Source of the DNA: Trichopria drosophilae
Taxonomy: Eukaryota > Arthropoda > Insecta > Hymenoptera > Diapriidae
Assembly (NCBI GenBank): GCA_030407085.1
Contig: CM059585.1
Coordinates: 109,543,501 to 109,607,500, forward strand
DNA: 64,000 bases
Direction of reading: 5' to 3'
Shown here: positions 12,126 through 24,417 of the stretch, one piece after another
Layout: each line of letters begins with the position of its first letter
Position numbering within the stretch: the stretch's first letter is position 1
Made by a program: the position numbers and the translations under genes
The notes under the pieces: generated by a model
The model's database searches: none
The model's input: only the letters and a program-made list of their open reading frames with translations
Told to the model about the DNA's origin: nothing

Positions 12126-15100
12126 CCGTTCAACAAAATAATTGGTCCATATGAAAACATACCGTAAAGTGTAGGAACAATCTTCCAATAAGCGTAATTT
12201 ATCAATTGTTTTATATTGTGTGTACTTTAGAAACTACGGGTTACCGTCCACACCCGGAGTGATGTTAATGAACAAATTCACTATAAACTGGACTACCGAA
12301 AGTTTCTTAAGTAAATAAATAAAACGAAGCAAACATTTGAACAAACTGAACAGTAACGGCCTTCGTAAAATAAACATGTGAGTGAAATAAAATAGTAATC
12401 AGCCATCACACACGGCTATGAAATTGTTTGCAATGTTTAGTACCTTTTCGCACCGATATTTGCCAATAGTGATTCGATTTTTGTACATAATATTTAAAAA
12501 AGGAAAATAAGGTCTTGGCATTTACTCACAATATAGAATAAGATAACCAAACAGATTTATAGGATTCATTCGAATACATGTAATGATTTTCAGAAGTGTG
12601 TATTGTCTCCAAAAATGGCAAAAACTGGTGTCTCCTAAACGTTTTATCTTCAGACATTCGAGACTTTGAAAATGACATTTCAGAATAAACGTATCGGTAT
12701 ATCTCTCTTCGACGCAAAGTGTCTCAAAATTTAAGACATTTATTTGCGTCTACCGATACATTTTTGTGTCATAGAGCATCAGACATATAATGGAGACGGT
12801 AAAAGTGTTCGGCAATTGTCGTATCGAAGCTAACATAACCTATTCTGTTCATACAAGTTCAACGGTTTCAACAGTTGACCATCGGTTTGTCGTTAATCGC
12901 CTCGTAATTGTATGTGAAAAAATAGTTTACTACAGTATAAACAAATGGTGTAATAAAAATAGATTAAGAAACAAAAAATAACTGACGTATATTATTAATA
13001 AACGAGCTGAACTTTTAGGTTATGTTGCGAGCAGTACACCAACTGCGATGGGAGGCCATATCACTAATTTTTTTTAAGCTTGGGTAGTCTTTCGACGTTC
13101 TATTTCAAAAGGATTATTTTTATAGTTATTAGTATTTACTTTCATGGAATTAAACAGAATGCCTGAAAACTTTAAAGGAACAATTATTTTCTCACCAATC
13201 AAATTCAGATATAAATCAGACTTCTCGCGTCTTCTCGTTATAAGAGTTCATTATCGCTTCTGTTCCGGGAGCTCTCGAAAGCTCCGCACGTGTTCGGAAT
13301 AAAAAAACAAAATCGACGTCAAAGAACAACCTTAAACAAATTTCACATACAAACGATCGAGTCTATTATTCATAAAGTTGCCGCGTACAGGACATAGCAG
13401 CTTTCGAATTCAAATAGATGATAAATTAAACATGCAAATGTATCGATAACTCTATCGATCGTTTACTTAATACAGTGGGATTTAGTTTTCGATGCGCTTC
13501 CACCGGCATTCACGTATAAACTTTTCAATTCGGTTTATTTCACCATTTAAACGCTGCACGGGAAATGCTGCAGAGAAATAGACTTCCTATTACGTAGTCA
13601 ATAATTTGATTTTCTCCGCTCGGCTCTTACGTATTAACGAGGAAAACGTAAATTTACATTTTTTTTTACATTCCTAGACGCAGTTAGCGCATCGTCCTTT
13701 GAACCCATTAATAAACGACTAATAACCTAATGAAAACTTTCTGATAAGAAGAGAATTCATTTACATTGTTCGATTTTTGAAAGAATATTGGATGGGAATA
13801 ATGGTACCTGGTTCGTACCGGTAATTTACACCGAATACGAAAATTTATTCCGAATTTTAAATTTAAATCGACAAGGGGGAATCATCTTTAATTGACCAAT
13901 TCGAACGCTGCTGCTATTTGGTTTCAGGCTATGGATGCGCTTCGATGCACTTGTCCCTAGGGACACTATAATATGAGACTGATCATCAGTCAGCCAATTT
14001 TGATTCGACCGATGGAATCAATGAACTATTCGCGATAAAGCAAAGTGAATTTTAATCAATGAACAATTTATTTCTCTTTTGTAGGAGTCTTATTCTTATT
14101 AAAATCTTGTTCTTCGAGAGATTGAAAATTTGACTTAATAAAATTCTACTATAGACTTATTTCAACAATGTTTCATTGTGGTGAAATTAATCTAGTAGCC
14201 ACTTAGTAAAAGTGGCCCAAAACTATTATTTTTAATAACTTGATTATTGATTGCATACTGCAGAAATCCAGTTCTAAGCTATACTAGTCTTGTCACCTAC
14301 TCCCCACCACATTATTTCGCGGCACCACCTCGCAATCTTCGGCAAAGATCGGCAAACCTCGAAACGCTTCGATCGCTATGGACGTCAACCAAAACACGAA
14401 AGTGGGAGTAGAGAAAGAACATAACTTAGGATAATCTTCCACCATTTTGAAAGAGGCTATGCGAGGCTTTTTGGCGCCGCCATTTTGAGAAACGTTACAG
14501 ATTTTTTTTCTGAGTATGTATCTCACTCCCAGTGCTCAGAACACAAAAAATGGTAAGAACAAAACTTATTCACAATTAAATTATGTACAAGTTTTGTTTG
14601 AAAATTTTCTTGATAGTATGAAAATTATAAAAACTACAGCGACATTTTGAAACTGTTATACTAAATATGTTGCTTGAGATAAGTTTATAACAAAATCTTG
14701 CATTGTTAACTAAATTAATCATTCAAAACCTGTTTATACTTAGTAGTTTTATGTACGTTTCATTAAAACCTTTGATTATTAGATCACGATGATTCACAGA
14801 TTCAGCATTTCCTGAATAATTGATCGGTTTTCCCATTAAAAAGTGATGAAGTCTTAAAATAAGATAGATATTATACAATTATTTCAACTCAATTGAAAAT
14901 CCGATATTTCAAACACAATATTACGTTCGGCAATCCGCTTATAGAAACGTTTCCTTCCTTAAAGAAAACTATTTTCGACAGAGAACACTAGCTTTCGTCT
15001 ATAACTAAGTTTTGCCTTCCATCTGCAAATTAAATTTAACTATCTTTGTTGTGATTGCAATGTATATTTAGAATTTCGTGGATCGTTTCCGATTCGAATT

Positions 15101-17629
15101 TCAACATCCTTAATTGATTAATTAAGTTACTTTTCTAATTTGTTTTAGAGAAGTCTATTCTGTTCGGAATTTCTTATGATTTTATTTCATCAAACATAAT
15201 AACTACAGAAAATGACAATATATTTAATATTCCGGTTTATTATAATTCAGGTACTTTAAATTAGATTCGACATGATTTTTATCAGATAATTTTGGTTTCA
15301 AAAATATTTCTACAATATTTTAATAATTTGTTAAAGTTGTATATATTTAATAGATAAATTGAATTACGAGGATTCGGTCGTATTTTTTGAACTTTTATTC
15401 ACAGTCGCAGCTGATCAATAAACTCGCTGCACCACTAGAGAACAATTTCTCCTCGGAAGAATTCGAAGTCATTTTTAAGCAAACAATGTGGCATACTTGA
15501 AAGAATCTACTTCTTCAATTGTTCGTTATTAAATTACCTGTACTTCAGGTAAAACGTAACGTGCTGCAATCTTTGAAAGTAAGTTTTTACATTTAATAAA
15601 ACAGAAAATCATACAAGTAATTTAATATATATATCAAATAAAGTAGTTAACATTATTCTTAATATTTTTCGTGTTTATATCAAATGATAGGACATTCGTT
15701 TCATACGAGTAAATCGAGTTCGACAGCCGAAGAACATATTTTTCAAATAGAAAAACACTTTCCGAGCATGATGCTGTGAAAAATTCACTCCGGAAACGAA
15801 GAGGTTTTACGAGGAGAAAAAAATCGGATTGATTGCATGAACTATTCGAGATTTTGTACCGAATTGCACGCGTGTTAAGCGGTGTCGCCATCGATATGTG
15901 CAAAAAAAACGAGTTGCTTTTTTTAGTATTTGTAAACATTCAGTGCTTCCGCTCGATCGTTACATGCAATATCCATTTAGTGGAGAAGTTTTTATATAAA
16001 AATATATAGTACCGCCGTCCTTGAAAATTTTGAAACTTAATAACGAAATTGTATAATCCACAGTGATATAAGAATTTGAATCCATTGAAAGACAATATAA
16101 TTAACAAATTATAATTGGTATTCGTTTAGATTAATTATTTATGTGGCGATAACTTTAGTCGCGGTCATTTATATTACGCGGACGCGGTCATAAGAAATCT
16201 TGTGATTTGACCATTTCAGAAATTTTGAAAAGCAGCAGAAGAAGGGGAGCGATGAATAATATCCAACCGCGAGAAAAATCGCGTTATGGACAATGATTTA
16301 TGAGGGTTCGGAATTACCATTGTTAAAATGTCGCGATCATTTTGCTCATAATTTATCGTTGTTGGACGTTTTCGAAGATGAACTTTAATATTTATTGACG
16401 TACCATTTACCACACCTCCCACCTGGATTTTTATGCTCAGTATTAATTAGGTAGACTAACTATGAAAAGCATCGATAATATTTTGTATCATTTACTCAAT
16501 TGAGTTTATTATTGTGGCAGTTCACATACGTGTTTCAGTAATTAAACAATTTCTTTCATCGTTAAACTTCATAGATGTGAAGTGTTTTGCCAGTAAATAT
16601 TTTAGTTTATTGCAAGCAAATATTGTAGTGTACGCAGGACCAGAGGACGCAATGTGTTTACTAGGGAGCAGCTGCTCCAGACCCTTGCTACAAACCAACC
16701 TGATTGTCGATTTTACTGGGGTTCGATCATTTAGCGGTCTCTGCCTTTCAAACTATTTCTCGTTAGGAGATCTATATCTAACTCTTTTGTATTTTATCTT
16801 TTTTGGATATTTATTTTTTTTAGTATTCGTATTAAGCATGACCCGCATGTATGTACCTCTGTTGTCCTTTTGCCTGGGTCACGATATTCAATAGTACAAA
16901 AAGGTACTATTTAGTTCTTTATTCGTAATAATTTTGTACTTGCGTGATCTTCTGTCACGTCGTTAGAAATTAGATTCTATTCCGGTGTTCAATGGTATTT
17001 CTTAGATTATAATTATTTCCTATTTTACATAATAACAGTTTTATATGGGAAGAATGAACAATTCTAATTGTTAGAAGTAATACTTTATTATTGCAGTATG
17101 GGTTATCATGTATGTCCGATTACGACCGACTGTTTTCACTGAATGTACATGGAGTGAGCACCCATTGCAAACTACGAAAGCATTACACGTATAGAGCTAC
17201 ATGGTCGGCTATAATATGCTATGTCGGTACTTAAAGGCAGAACTCCTTATGTACTAAATGGAAATCCGATTTCACAACTAGAGTGGAAGAGCTCAACCAG
17301 CGCAGGCTAACGATGGTCTTTAGGATCCGAGTGCATTTCTACTTGGGCCATGAATAACAAATAATTATTAATATTATTGCCCCAGGAAAAATTAAATGGC
17401 TTTTCAACATCTTTGAGATATCCAGATGATACAAACATCCTCGTCATAAGGAGGAATCATATATTTCTTTAGTAAAATATTTACGTTGCTATATTTCAAT
17501 TGACAATTAGAATATAGCAGTAAGATTTTTGAAAATTGTGAGAAATAAACAAAAAAACCTTAAAAACAAACTGAATTCACTAAGATAAGCAGACCTCGTT
17601 CTAAGTTATGCGTTTACCTTTTCCACAGT
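12126..17629. other. Long AT-rich stretch without recognisable genes
   Basis: The longest frame, 126 codons at 16514-16894 (plus, GTG start), is Phe/Leu/Ser-rich with hydrophobic runs near its end, has no recognisable family, and appears to be chance. A 77-codon minus frame at 14293-14526 lies in a locally less AT-rich patch but is also unlike any known exon. A second-exon candidate for the Dok-7-like gene (W-K-x-R-W on the minus strand) was looked for by eye and not found. Poly-T runs and occasional hairpins only. Confidence 0.35.
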
Positions 17630-18602
17630 TTTACTAGTCTCTTTAATTATCACACTTTTTATGAAGTTTCTGTTCAGTTTTTATGTGTTTTTTTTAGTTC
17701 TAGTATAGTCGTTTTTTTGAGCTTGGCTATTAATAGGTAAGAGATCGAACTTAGTTCATCAGATTTAATACGAGTATAATCGTCCTCATCATCACTTCTA
17801 TTGTTATTATTTTCGTTAACATTTTCATCAGTTAATTCGTTTATATGCTCAGCACAAATGCTTAATATAATTTAATCCGATTCTATGATCACTAGCGGCA
17901 GAATATAATATAATTATAAACGGATGGAAAGAGTGAACTTATTACAAAAATTACAGAATGCAGACAAGTGATCCACACTAGGCGAATATTGGCGAGATAC
18001 TAATAATTGAATTCTAATATAATAGCAAGGTACACCTTTTCCGGGAATTGCGGGAAAATAATAACCGTGAAACGTAAACAACATACATTAAGAACTGTAA
18101 ACAGTTCGACGAATTTGATATGTTCCCTTCTCCAATCCACATTTATTTGAAACATATTTTGGATAATTTAACAATCATTAGGTAGGATTTTCAGACAAAT
18201 CTGTGAGCAGTTTTAATTCATTTAATTTCATTCACTATGTAAATAATTTTGTAATAAAATACTGATTTTATGACTTGTATCTAGTTATTGCCTAGTTTAC
18301 AAAATAAGGAAGAGCTCATGGCGAATATATTTTTATGTATGTTGAAATTCCAAGAACATGTAATTGAATATTAGCAAAAGCACATTAAAATCTTGTACAT
18401 ACACTAGAAATGTACATTCTTAATCTGCATTGAAATTTAATGAACACGTACTTTAGTCAAATTAATTTGCATATGCATGAACATAATGCAAAATTACTGA
18501 CTTGTGTTCCTGTATATTAAGATACATTTTAATCACAAACTTACGAAATTAAATGTATTTGTGGGCATTAAACTTAATATAATTTTTAACAGTGTACTAA
18601 GG
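17630..18602 (-). repeat. Interspersed repeat family R1, copy B (5' part missing)
   Basis: Aligns with copy A from its CTTTTTATG.AGTTTCTGTT landmark to the shared end near 18602. It keeps ATTTAATACGAGTATAATCG (17765-17784), which is the intact form of the site disrupted by the TTAA element in copy D at 47306, and the AGTTTTAATTCATTT site (18208-18222) disrupted in copy D at 48549. The minus-strand acidic frame reads AEHINELTDENVNENNN then Asp-rich, followed by YTRIKSDELSS. Confidence 0.6.
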
Positions 18603-21228
18603 ATCAAATAAAACGTTGACTTTATCACCTTATATGTTATTAATATACCCAAACAGGTTTAACCTATTTATTGGTTTTAATAATTGTTCTATCATTGTAT
18701 TCTTAAATTTGACATCGAGGGACATTTCACTGTTATAATAAATTGTTATCTGGAAAATTGTCGCAAAATGTAAATTGTCTCTTGTTTCCTGCATATTGTA
18801 GGAGTTTGCATGCGAATATCTCATGCCACACTATTTGTGGCCACAATCCGGAACATATCTTATGCCGTATGAAGGTCGTAAATGCCAGAATTCAATTTTC
18901 CTGACACGGCTATGTATATATCTTAGGGATTAGGTTTTTAGCAACGATTCCGTTGCTGCTGTTATTGTTGTACTAAATCTATTATTTTATCATTTTGTTT
19001 TGTGTCTTTTTAATAGCCACAATGGTCCAACAATCTTTATATAATTTTATGTATTGTATGTTGCTCTATTAAAATTTAGTTTGTTTTTATTTCTTTGCCA
19101 GTTCTTAGCCTGTCTTCTTTTCTTTCGTAGTCATTTATTCCAGAGAAATCAGGCCGTGACTTTTCGAAATATGTTCATATTATGCTTCGTAATATCATTA
19201 ATAAATATTTTCTTAAACGCATTTGGTCAGGTGATTTTGTCGCACTGACAAAAAAATAGAATTATATTCACAATATAACAAAAGCCAATAATGAATTAGT
19301 GATTTTAATAGCGTCTTTAGTAAGATGTACTACGAGATAGGAAATCATAATTTATGTATGCACAGAGAGAAAAAAGGATAATGGAACCATCAAACGAGGT
19401 ATAAATGGTTTTAAAATGTAATAATAGTAGAATTAACCCATTAAGTCCTAAATGTCATCAATTTTTCATTCATATAATGAAATTGGCAAAAGAAATTTAC
19501 CATGGCTATTACAATATTCTGTCTAAAGAATTAATAGAAAAATAATTCAATATGAAAAAAGGTTACTATGAATTAGTCAAATAGTAAAAATTTCTAAAAT
19601 AAAAAGTAAAATTATACTAATAGAAAAGTTAATTCCAGTAATCTAATATTGAAAAATAATATTTGAGTGATGATATAATATGAATTTATTTTTTACTGAT
19701 AACATTTATTACTAATGGAATGAGTTACCCACTTTTTGTTAACGAATTAATAGTTTTGAACTATTTTAAATTTAGAAAGTAGGTTGCATGCAAGTATTGA
19801 CGAAAATATTGCTTAGCGAATTAAGGAAATTTTAATTAACAAAAGTTCTTCTTCAGATAATCGATTCACCTACAATTTGTACATTGAAAATGTATTAAAG
19901 TTTCGAACAAAATGATCATTTTTTTCAGTAGAGACAGAATCAACAGCTTGGATGGTCTGTTTCAGGACCCTTTTCATGAATCTGTGTTAAATCCACTACG
20001 CAGGCGGAAATATTTTTGGGTCAGTGAATTTTTCGATTATCTTTCCTTAACCCCGAAGTATTCCCTTATACAACTAAATTTCCCTGCTATTCTTATTTTT
20101 GGTCCATATATTCCCCAATTAAGAAAGGCTTGCACAATTAACCTACATAGGAACATCGCAGAAATCTATAAATTTTGTGTCGTTGTGTAATTTGTTACTT
20201 TTTATGTATCCATTATTATGCGTCATATATGCAAGTATAAAAATTCTTCGAAAGTGAGAAAAAAGAACCAATCACTAATTTTATGTTCGGCGTTTGTTTA
20301 ATTATTTTGAAATTTGAAACAAGAAAAAATTGAGTAACAACAAAACTTAATAAAAAGCTGTGTTCGTTTCATGAACTGTAGAAATAAGTGACTAGAAAAT
20401 CTGCCACGTTTTTCTAAAAAGCAAACAATCTTATTTCATTCTTAGTCAACAGTAAGAACAACTTGCTAAGTTTAATAGATTGCAGTAAAAATATTTTAAT
20501 CCTTTGTGTATATTTCGAATCGTATGGAGTAAATTATTAATATCACGTCCAATTAAAAGTAAATTATTTACTCCAAACGAATGCGAATTTACTCCTTAAA
20601 ACTTAGCAAAATTTAGTAAGCACTAATAGAGCAGAACGAACGTAAAAATGTTAATAAACCTCCTGCACAAATTTTTCTTTTGTTTCTTTTTTCTAATTCT
20701 AGCATATTACGAAGATTAAGTAATACGTCATTATGTAATACGTTAACTACAATTGAAAATTCAATAAAATAAGTAAGTACGCGTACTGCTTAATTGTGTC
20801 GCTTTAAAATTAAATCTCATATCTGTAACAAAAACAAACACGTGATCATTTTTATTTAAAGTGCACGCGTAGGTCAGATTTATTTGCTGTTCTATGACAT
20901 TTTTGGGGCTACTGGGCAAGGTTCTTATCGTCATACCTCACAGGACTACTGTTTAAATTGAAGTACTTTTTGCGTTTAAATCTATCGTATTAATTTTGTT
21001 TGAAATTGTCCCTGAATCGGTTAGTGAAAATAATGTTTTGAAATGAAGATGGTAAGGGTTGTTAACAAAAAATTTAAGATCAGTATACAAATGGTCAGTT
21101 GTAATGACTAAAAAAATGGGTGGTGTAAGTTAGTTAGTCAAATATATCACAAATACCTATTTAGTTAGGTTTCATGTAAATAGTAAACCATAAAGATAGT
21201 TAGTTTTTGGCTACATACTAATTAAACG
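18603..21228. other. AT-rich stretch without recognisable genes
   Basis: Frames at 19054-19248 and 19912-20190 (plus) of 64 and 92 codons have no recognisable family. A TTAACCCATTAAG motif near 19435 resembles a piggyBac-type end but has no partner that I can see. Nothing else recognised. Confidence 0.35.
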
Positions 21229-22197
21229 ACATTTAATGTCAGATCTTTAATTTAATATACACAAAAAATGTTATGTATGTACCTTAAATTTAATGTCATT
21301 ATCCATAAAATTTTGTATATATATTCCCAATAAATGGATATCTGCTATCGAATGGATAATTCAGTGTAAAAATTAAATTTAATGTACCCTGATAGAAATT
21401 CGATCTAAATATTGGCCAGTTTTTGAAAATAAACTTGTGTACTGGCCAGTTTGTGAGTAATAAAATGTGACCACTTTTCCATACGAAATGTAACAAAATC
21501 ATGGATCGTTTTTCAGTGCCTTTTTTAGATAAACTATGGATAGTTTCTGCTGTTTACGAAAAAAAAGTACTCAGAATATTTGTTTGCCTAGATTTTAGAC
21601 AATAATTTAGGCAATATTTTGTAATTTTTTTAAAAGATAACTTAAAAGTTGCCCAGACACTTTTTGATGAAGTTTCTGTTGGTTTTATACATTTTGTGTA
21701 GTTTTGGATTAGGCGTTTAAGCGCGACTATTATTAGGAAAAAGATTGAACTTCGTTCCTCAGTTGTAGTACTAGTATAATCGTCATCATCATCGTCATCC
21801 TCCTCCTCCTCATCATCATCATTGCTATTGTTATTATTTTCGTTAACATTTTCATCAGTTACTTCGTAGGAGTTTATATTCTCAACACAGACGCATAGGT
21901 TTTCTTCATAATTTTCCTGAAAGGCATAACATAATTTATTTTGATTCTATGGTCACTAGCGGTAGAAAACAATATAATTATAAACGGACGGGGAAAGAGT
22001 GATCTTATTACCAAACTTACACAATGCAAACGACCGATCCACACCAGGCGAGCATTCGCGAGTATATTCCTAATTAAATAACAAGGTACCATTTTTCCAA
22101 GAACAGTGAAAAGAATAACAACCGCCAAACGTAAACATACGTTAGGGATCGTAAACAGTTATTGCCTAGTTTGTAAAATAAGGAGGGGTCTTCTACA
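21229..22197 (-). repeat. Interspersed repeat family R1, copy C (internal deletion)
   Basis: Begins like copy A (TTTAATGTCAGATCTTTAAT against TTTAATGCCAGACCTTTAAT) and follows it through GTACTGGCCAGTTTGTGAGT, the acidic tract (21781-21823) and the ATAAACGGA landmark. It then skips from ATCGTAAACAGTT directly to ATTGCCTAGTTTGTAAAATA (about 22157), so a middle part is deleted relative to A and B. On the minus strand the acidic frame is open for roughly 100 codons: ENINSYEVTDENVNENNN, then Asp/Glu-rich, then YTSTTTEERSSIFFL. This is the best-preserved coding-like copy. Confidence 0.6.
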
Positions 22198-22494
22198 GAA
22201 AATTTATGAAGATACTAAAATAATTGTCTCGTGAACAAGGCGAGCGAAATCACAATTTACCGAATATCTTAATACAAGAATTTTGTAAACAAAAAATTGA
22301 TAGTAATAAAACATTGCTTACTATAAGGTAAATCTACAATTATAATTAACACATACCCATAATTTTTTATATGAATATGTAGATTTTCCAATATGAGAAT
22401 GTAAAAGGATTTGAATAAATGTTAACATCCATATGATGGATGATAAACAACAAATAAAAATATATATATATAAATTATTTCTTCCAACGCTAAA
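22198..22494. other. AT-rich spacer
   Basis: Contains a short TA run (about 22460-22471) and no other recognisable feature. Confidence 0.4.
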
Positions 22495-22690
22495 TTTTGC
22501 CTAAAATCCAATAGTGATATTGGGTATAGTTTTATTGAATTGGGCCTGTGGACATTTGTTACGAAGAAAAGAGACATCAGGCAAACTGTTTTATCTCTCT
22601 CTTAAATTTGAATACGTCGTTCATTAGTTTGGCATTCGAAGCTAAAATGACGGTCGACTTCAGTTTCGGATTGTTTCTATTCTCTGTATT
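22495..22690. mobile_element. Degraded copy of the CTAGATGGC element
   Basis: Internal landmarks AGTGATATTGGGTATAGTTT, then ATTGAA..GG and GACGGTCGACTTCAGTTTC, parallel AGTGATATTGCGTACAGTTT and GATGACCGACTTCATTTTTG of the complete copy at 10199-10376. The terminal CTAGATGGC motifs themselves are degraded. The plus-strand frame at 22548-22811 across it is not conserved in the other copy and is probably chance. Confidence 0.45.
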
Positions 22691-23539
22691 GAAAAATTTA
22701 AATATAGATATTTTTTTAAGAATAAAAACATTCCCATATTTTTTTATTGGAATTATTTTTTACAGTCTAAATAGTAAGTGCAACTCTTCTCGGTGTACAA
22801 TTCCAGTATAATCGTGCCGTTTAATTTCCTCATTTACAGTCATTTTATCACTATTTGAACGATGTCAATGCCCTACAAGAGGCAATATTTTGTTCCAGTC
22901 AAGTCCATGTTGTCCAGGATGGTGTTATTTTGTTATTGTACGATTTTGGAATGTGTTGCCGAGGCATGGAATCTTGTTTAGTTAGCAGTAATGTACGAGG
23001 TTTGTGGATCAAGCCTCCCGGCACTTGGAACATTTCTTATTTTACAAAACAGTGGCGCTGAAAGGTTATTTACCCAAGAAAGACTAGTCTGATGTCATCG
23101 TAATTATTGATTACAGTCGTTACGATTAGTTCAAATGTCCTTCGTGATAAGACTAGATTACGACATCTCAACGTCATTAAACCGGTGATTAAACAACAAT
23201 AGTATTTTGATAATGATGTCCGGTCTTGATAAATCTATAAAATAGTATGTGATTAGCTATTTTCGAGTTCAGCAAAAAATTGACTCTGACAGTTTGCTCA
23301 ATCTCGTTCTTCCACAGATTTCTGCTTCACTTTTTCTCGAGACCTGCCATTAAGGGACTAAGTAGGTTACTTCAGCTTCGCCGGCTTAGTAGACTCCAGT
23401 CGAAATAATATTTGAACGTGATTCTCCAACCCTAGGCGATGATTCATAGATAATGCTAACTACCTCTACGAATGATGACGCGAAAAGTACCTTGATAATC
23501 TCGTTAGATGAAATTTTACAATTAATTCGTATTTACGCG
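22691..23539. other. Stretch without a recognised gene
   Basis: A 68-codon plus frame at 22855-23061 has fairly balanced amino-acid composition (Cys, Gly, Trp present), but no family is recognised and no clear flanking splice sites were seen. Its strand is opposite to the Dok-7-like gene. Confidence 0.3.
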
Positions 23540-24354
23540 CTCGTCATTAATATGGATTTAGGGTATATTCCCAGTTTCCTGCGGAAGAAGGATTCCTTGA
23601 CCAGCAACGTTTCTTAGTAGATAGTAGAACCCTCCTAGAAGGAAGGGACATGCGAGGGAATGGAGCGTGATATATTCTTTTCTGTGGGTGCACCTCCCCC
23701 GAAGACTCCGTTTCCTTCAAGGAGGAATGACAACTTCTCGTTGGGGTTGCCGCAAGGAAGACGACTCTCACCCCGAGAGGTTTCCGCTCGGGACAATGAA
23801 ATCGAAGATCGAACGGCGAATTTTGGAAAGTGCACATTCTGGGATTTTCCCGGCACGCTCCCAAATTTGCATCTCTCGCGTCGAATGTAAACAAATGGTT
23901 GTCGATTCGAATTAACACGTTGCGGGATAAAAAAAAAGAGAGAGAAGAATAGTTGGGATCGGGGCGAAAAGGCGAGAATCAGCCAATTCATTTCACCCCT
24001 CGTGTCGCCTGCCGCCCTGCGCCCCTTTGTAAAGAGAGACATTAATCGTTAATCGCGCTTCGTTTGATCGTCCCCGTGCCGTTACATAATATAACCCCCC
24101 TATCCGTCGATACACCCCCTGCATTATTGCCTTTTCGGGGGGACTGGGGGGAAAAAGCATTCCGCGAGCAAATACGAAATGCACACAAACAAAGGGACAC
24201 CCGCCGCGAGTGGAAAACTTGGCGGGGAAATCGACGCGTTGGCTACGACCAAGATGTAGATTATCCCTCACCAATTTTTCCCCCCTAGGGCCCAAAGTGA
24301 AACCGCGATTTAGGGACGTCGCCGGCGGTGTTTTTTTTTTGACAAAGTGAATGA
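23540..24354 (-). other. GC-rich start of the putative first intron
   Basis: Just downstream of the splice donor the DNA stays GC- and CpG-rich for about 800 bp, with runs of C/G (24094-24150, 24280-24290) and a T10 run at 24331-24340. Overlapping reading frames of 74-136 codons occur on both strands (for example 23635-24042 and 23993-24403 minus, 23660-23915 plus). They overlap each other in several frames, as expected when stops are rare in GC-rich DNA. None resembles a known protein or continues the Dok-7 PH domain. It probably belongs to the same CpG island as the promoter and may carry regulatory sequence. Confidence 0.4.
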
Positions 24355-24360
24355 GCTTAC

Positions 24361-24417
24361 CTTCTTGCCATCGCGAAACTTGACATTCCCTTCGATAATA
24401 CAATTGTTATCCACCAT
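24361..24417 (-). CDS. Dok7: First coding exon of a Dok-7-like PH/PTB adaptor protein (partial gene)
   Basis: Read on the minus strand, an ATG at 24417-24415 opens 19 codons, MVDNNCIIEGNVKFRDGKK, followed at once by the splice donor GTAAGC (24360-24355). This is a phase-0 exon. The start is well supported: the context is CCAACAATGG (A at -3, G at +4), and an in-frame TGA lies seven codons upstream (24436-24438). As I recall it, vertebrate Dok-7 begins with a short leader followed by EGxVKLRDGKK-WKSRW, the first strand of its PH domain, so the match EG-VK-RDGKK is at the expected distance from the start. Dok-7 proteins are cytoplasmic adaptors (PH plus PTB) that activate receptor tyrosine kinases such as MuSK at the neuromuscular junction; the insect role is not inferable here. 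The next exon (expected to begin near W-K-x-R-W) was not found, so the rest should lie beyond position 1. The match rests on 19 residues; another PH-domain protein is the main alternative. Confidence 0.62.

Noticed and set aside
16514..16894. 126-codon plus-strand frame
   Set aside because: GTG start, low-information Phe/Leu/Ser composition, no family resemblance, and no splice or promoter context in a eukaryotic AT-rich region.
19435..19450. piggyBac-like end TTAACCCATTAAG
   Set aside because: A single short motif with no matching GGG-TTAA partner downstream; likely chance in AT-rich DNA.
19912..20190. 92-codon plus-strand frame preceded by a TTTTTTCAG acceptor-like motif
   Set aside because: The acceptor-like motif falls inside the frame; no family resemblance or downstream donor was recognised.
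22855..23061. 68-codon plus-strand frame with balanced composition
   Set aside because: Considered as an exon, but no clear acceptor or donor, no known family, and opposite strand to the Dok-7-like gene.
23635..24403. Overlapping frames of 123-136 codons on the minus strand
   Set aside because: They lie in a GC-rich island where stops are rare, overlap in several frames on both strands, and do not resemble the PH domain expected after the first exon.
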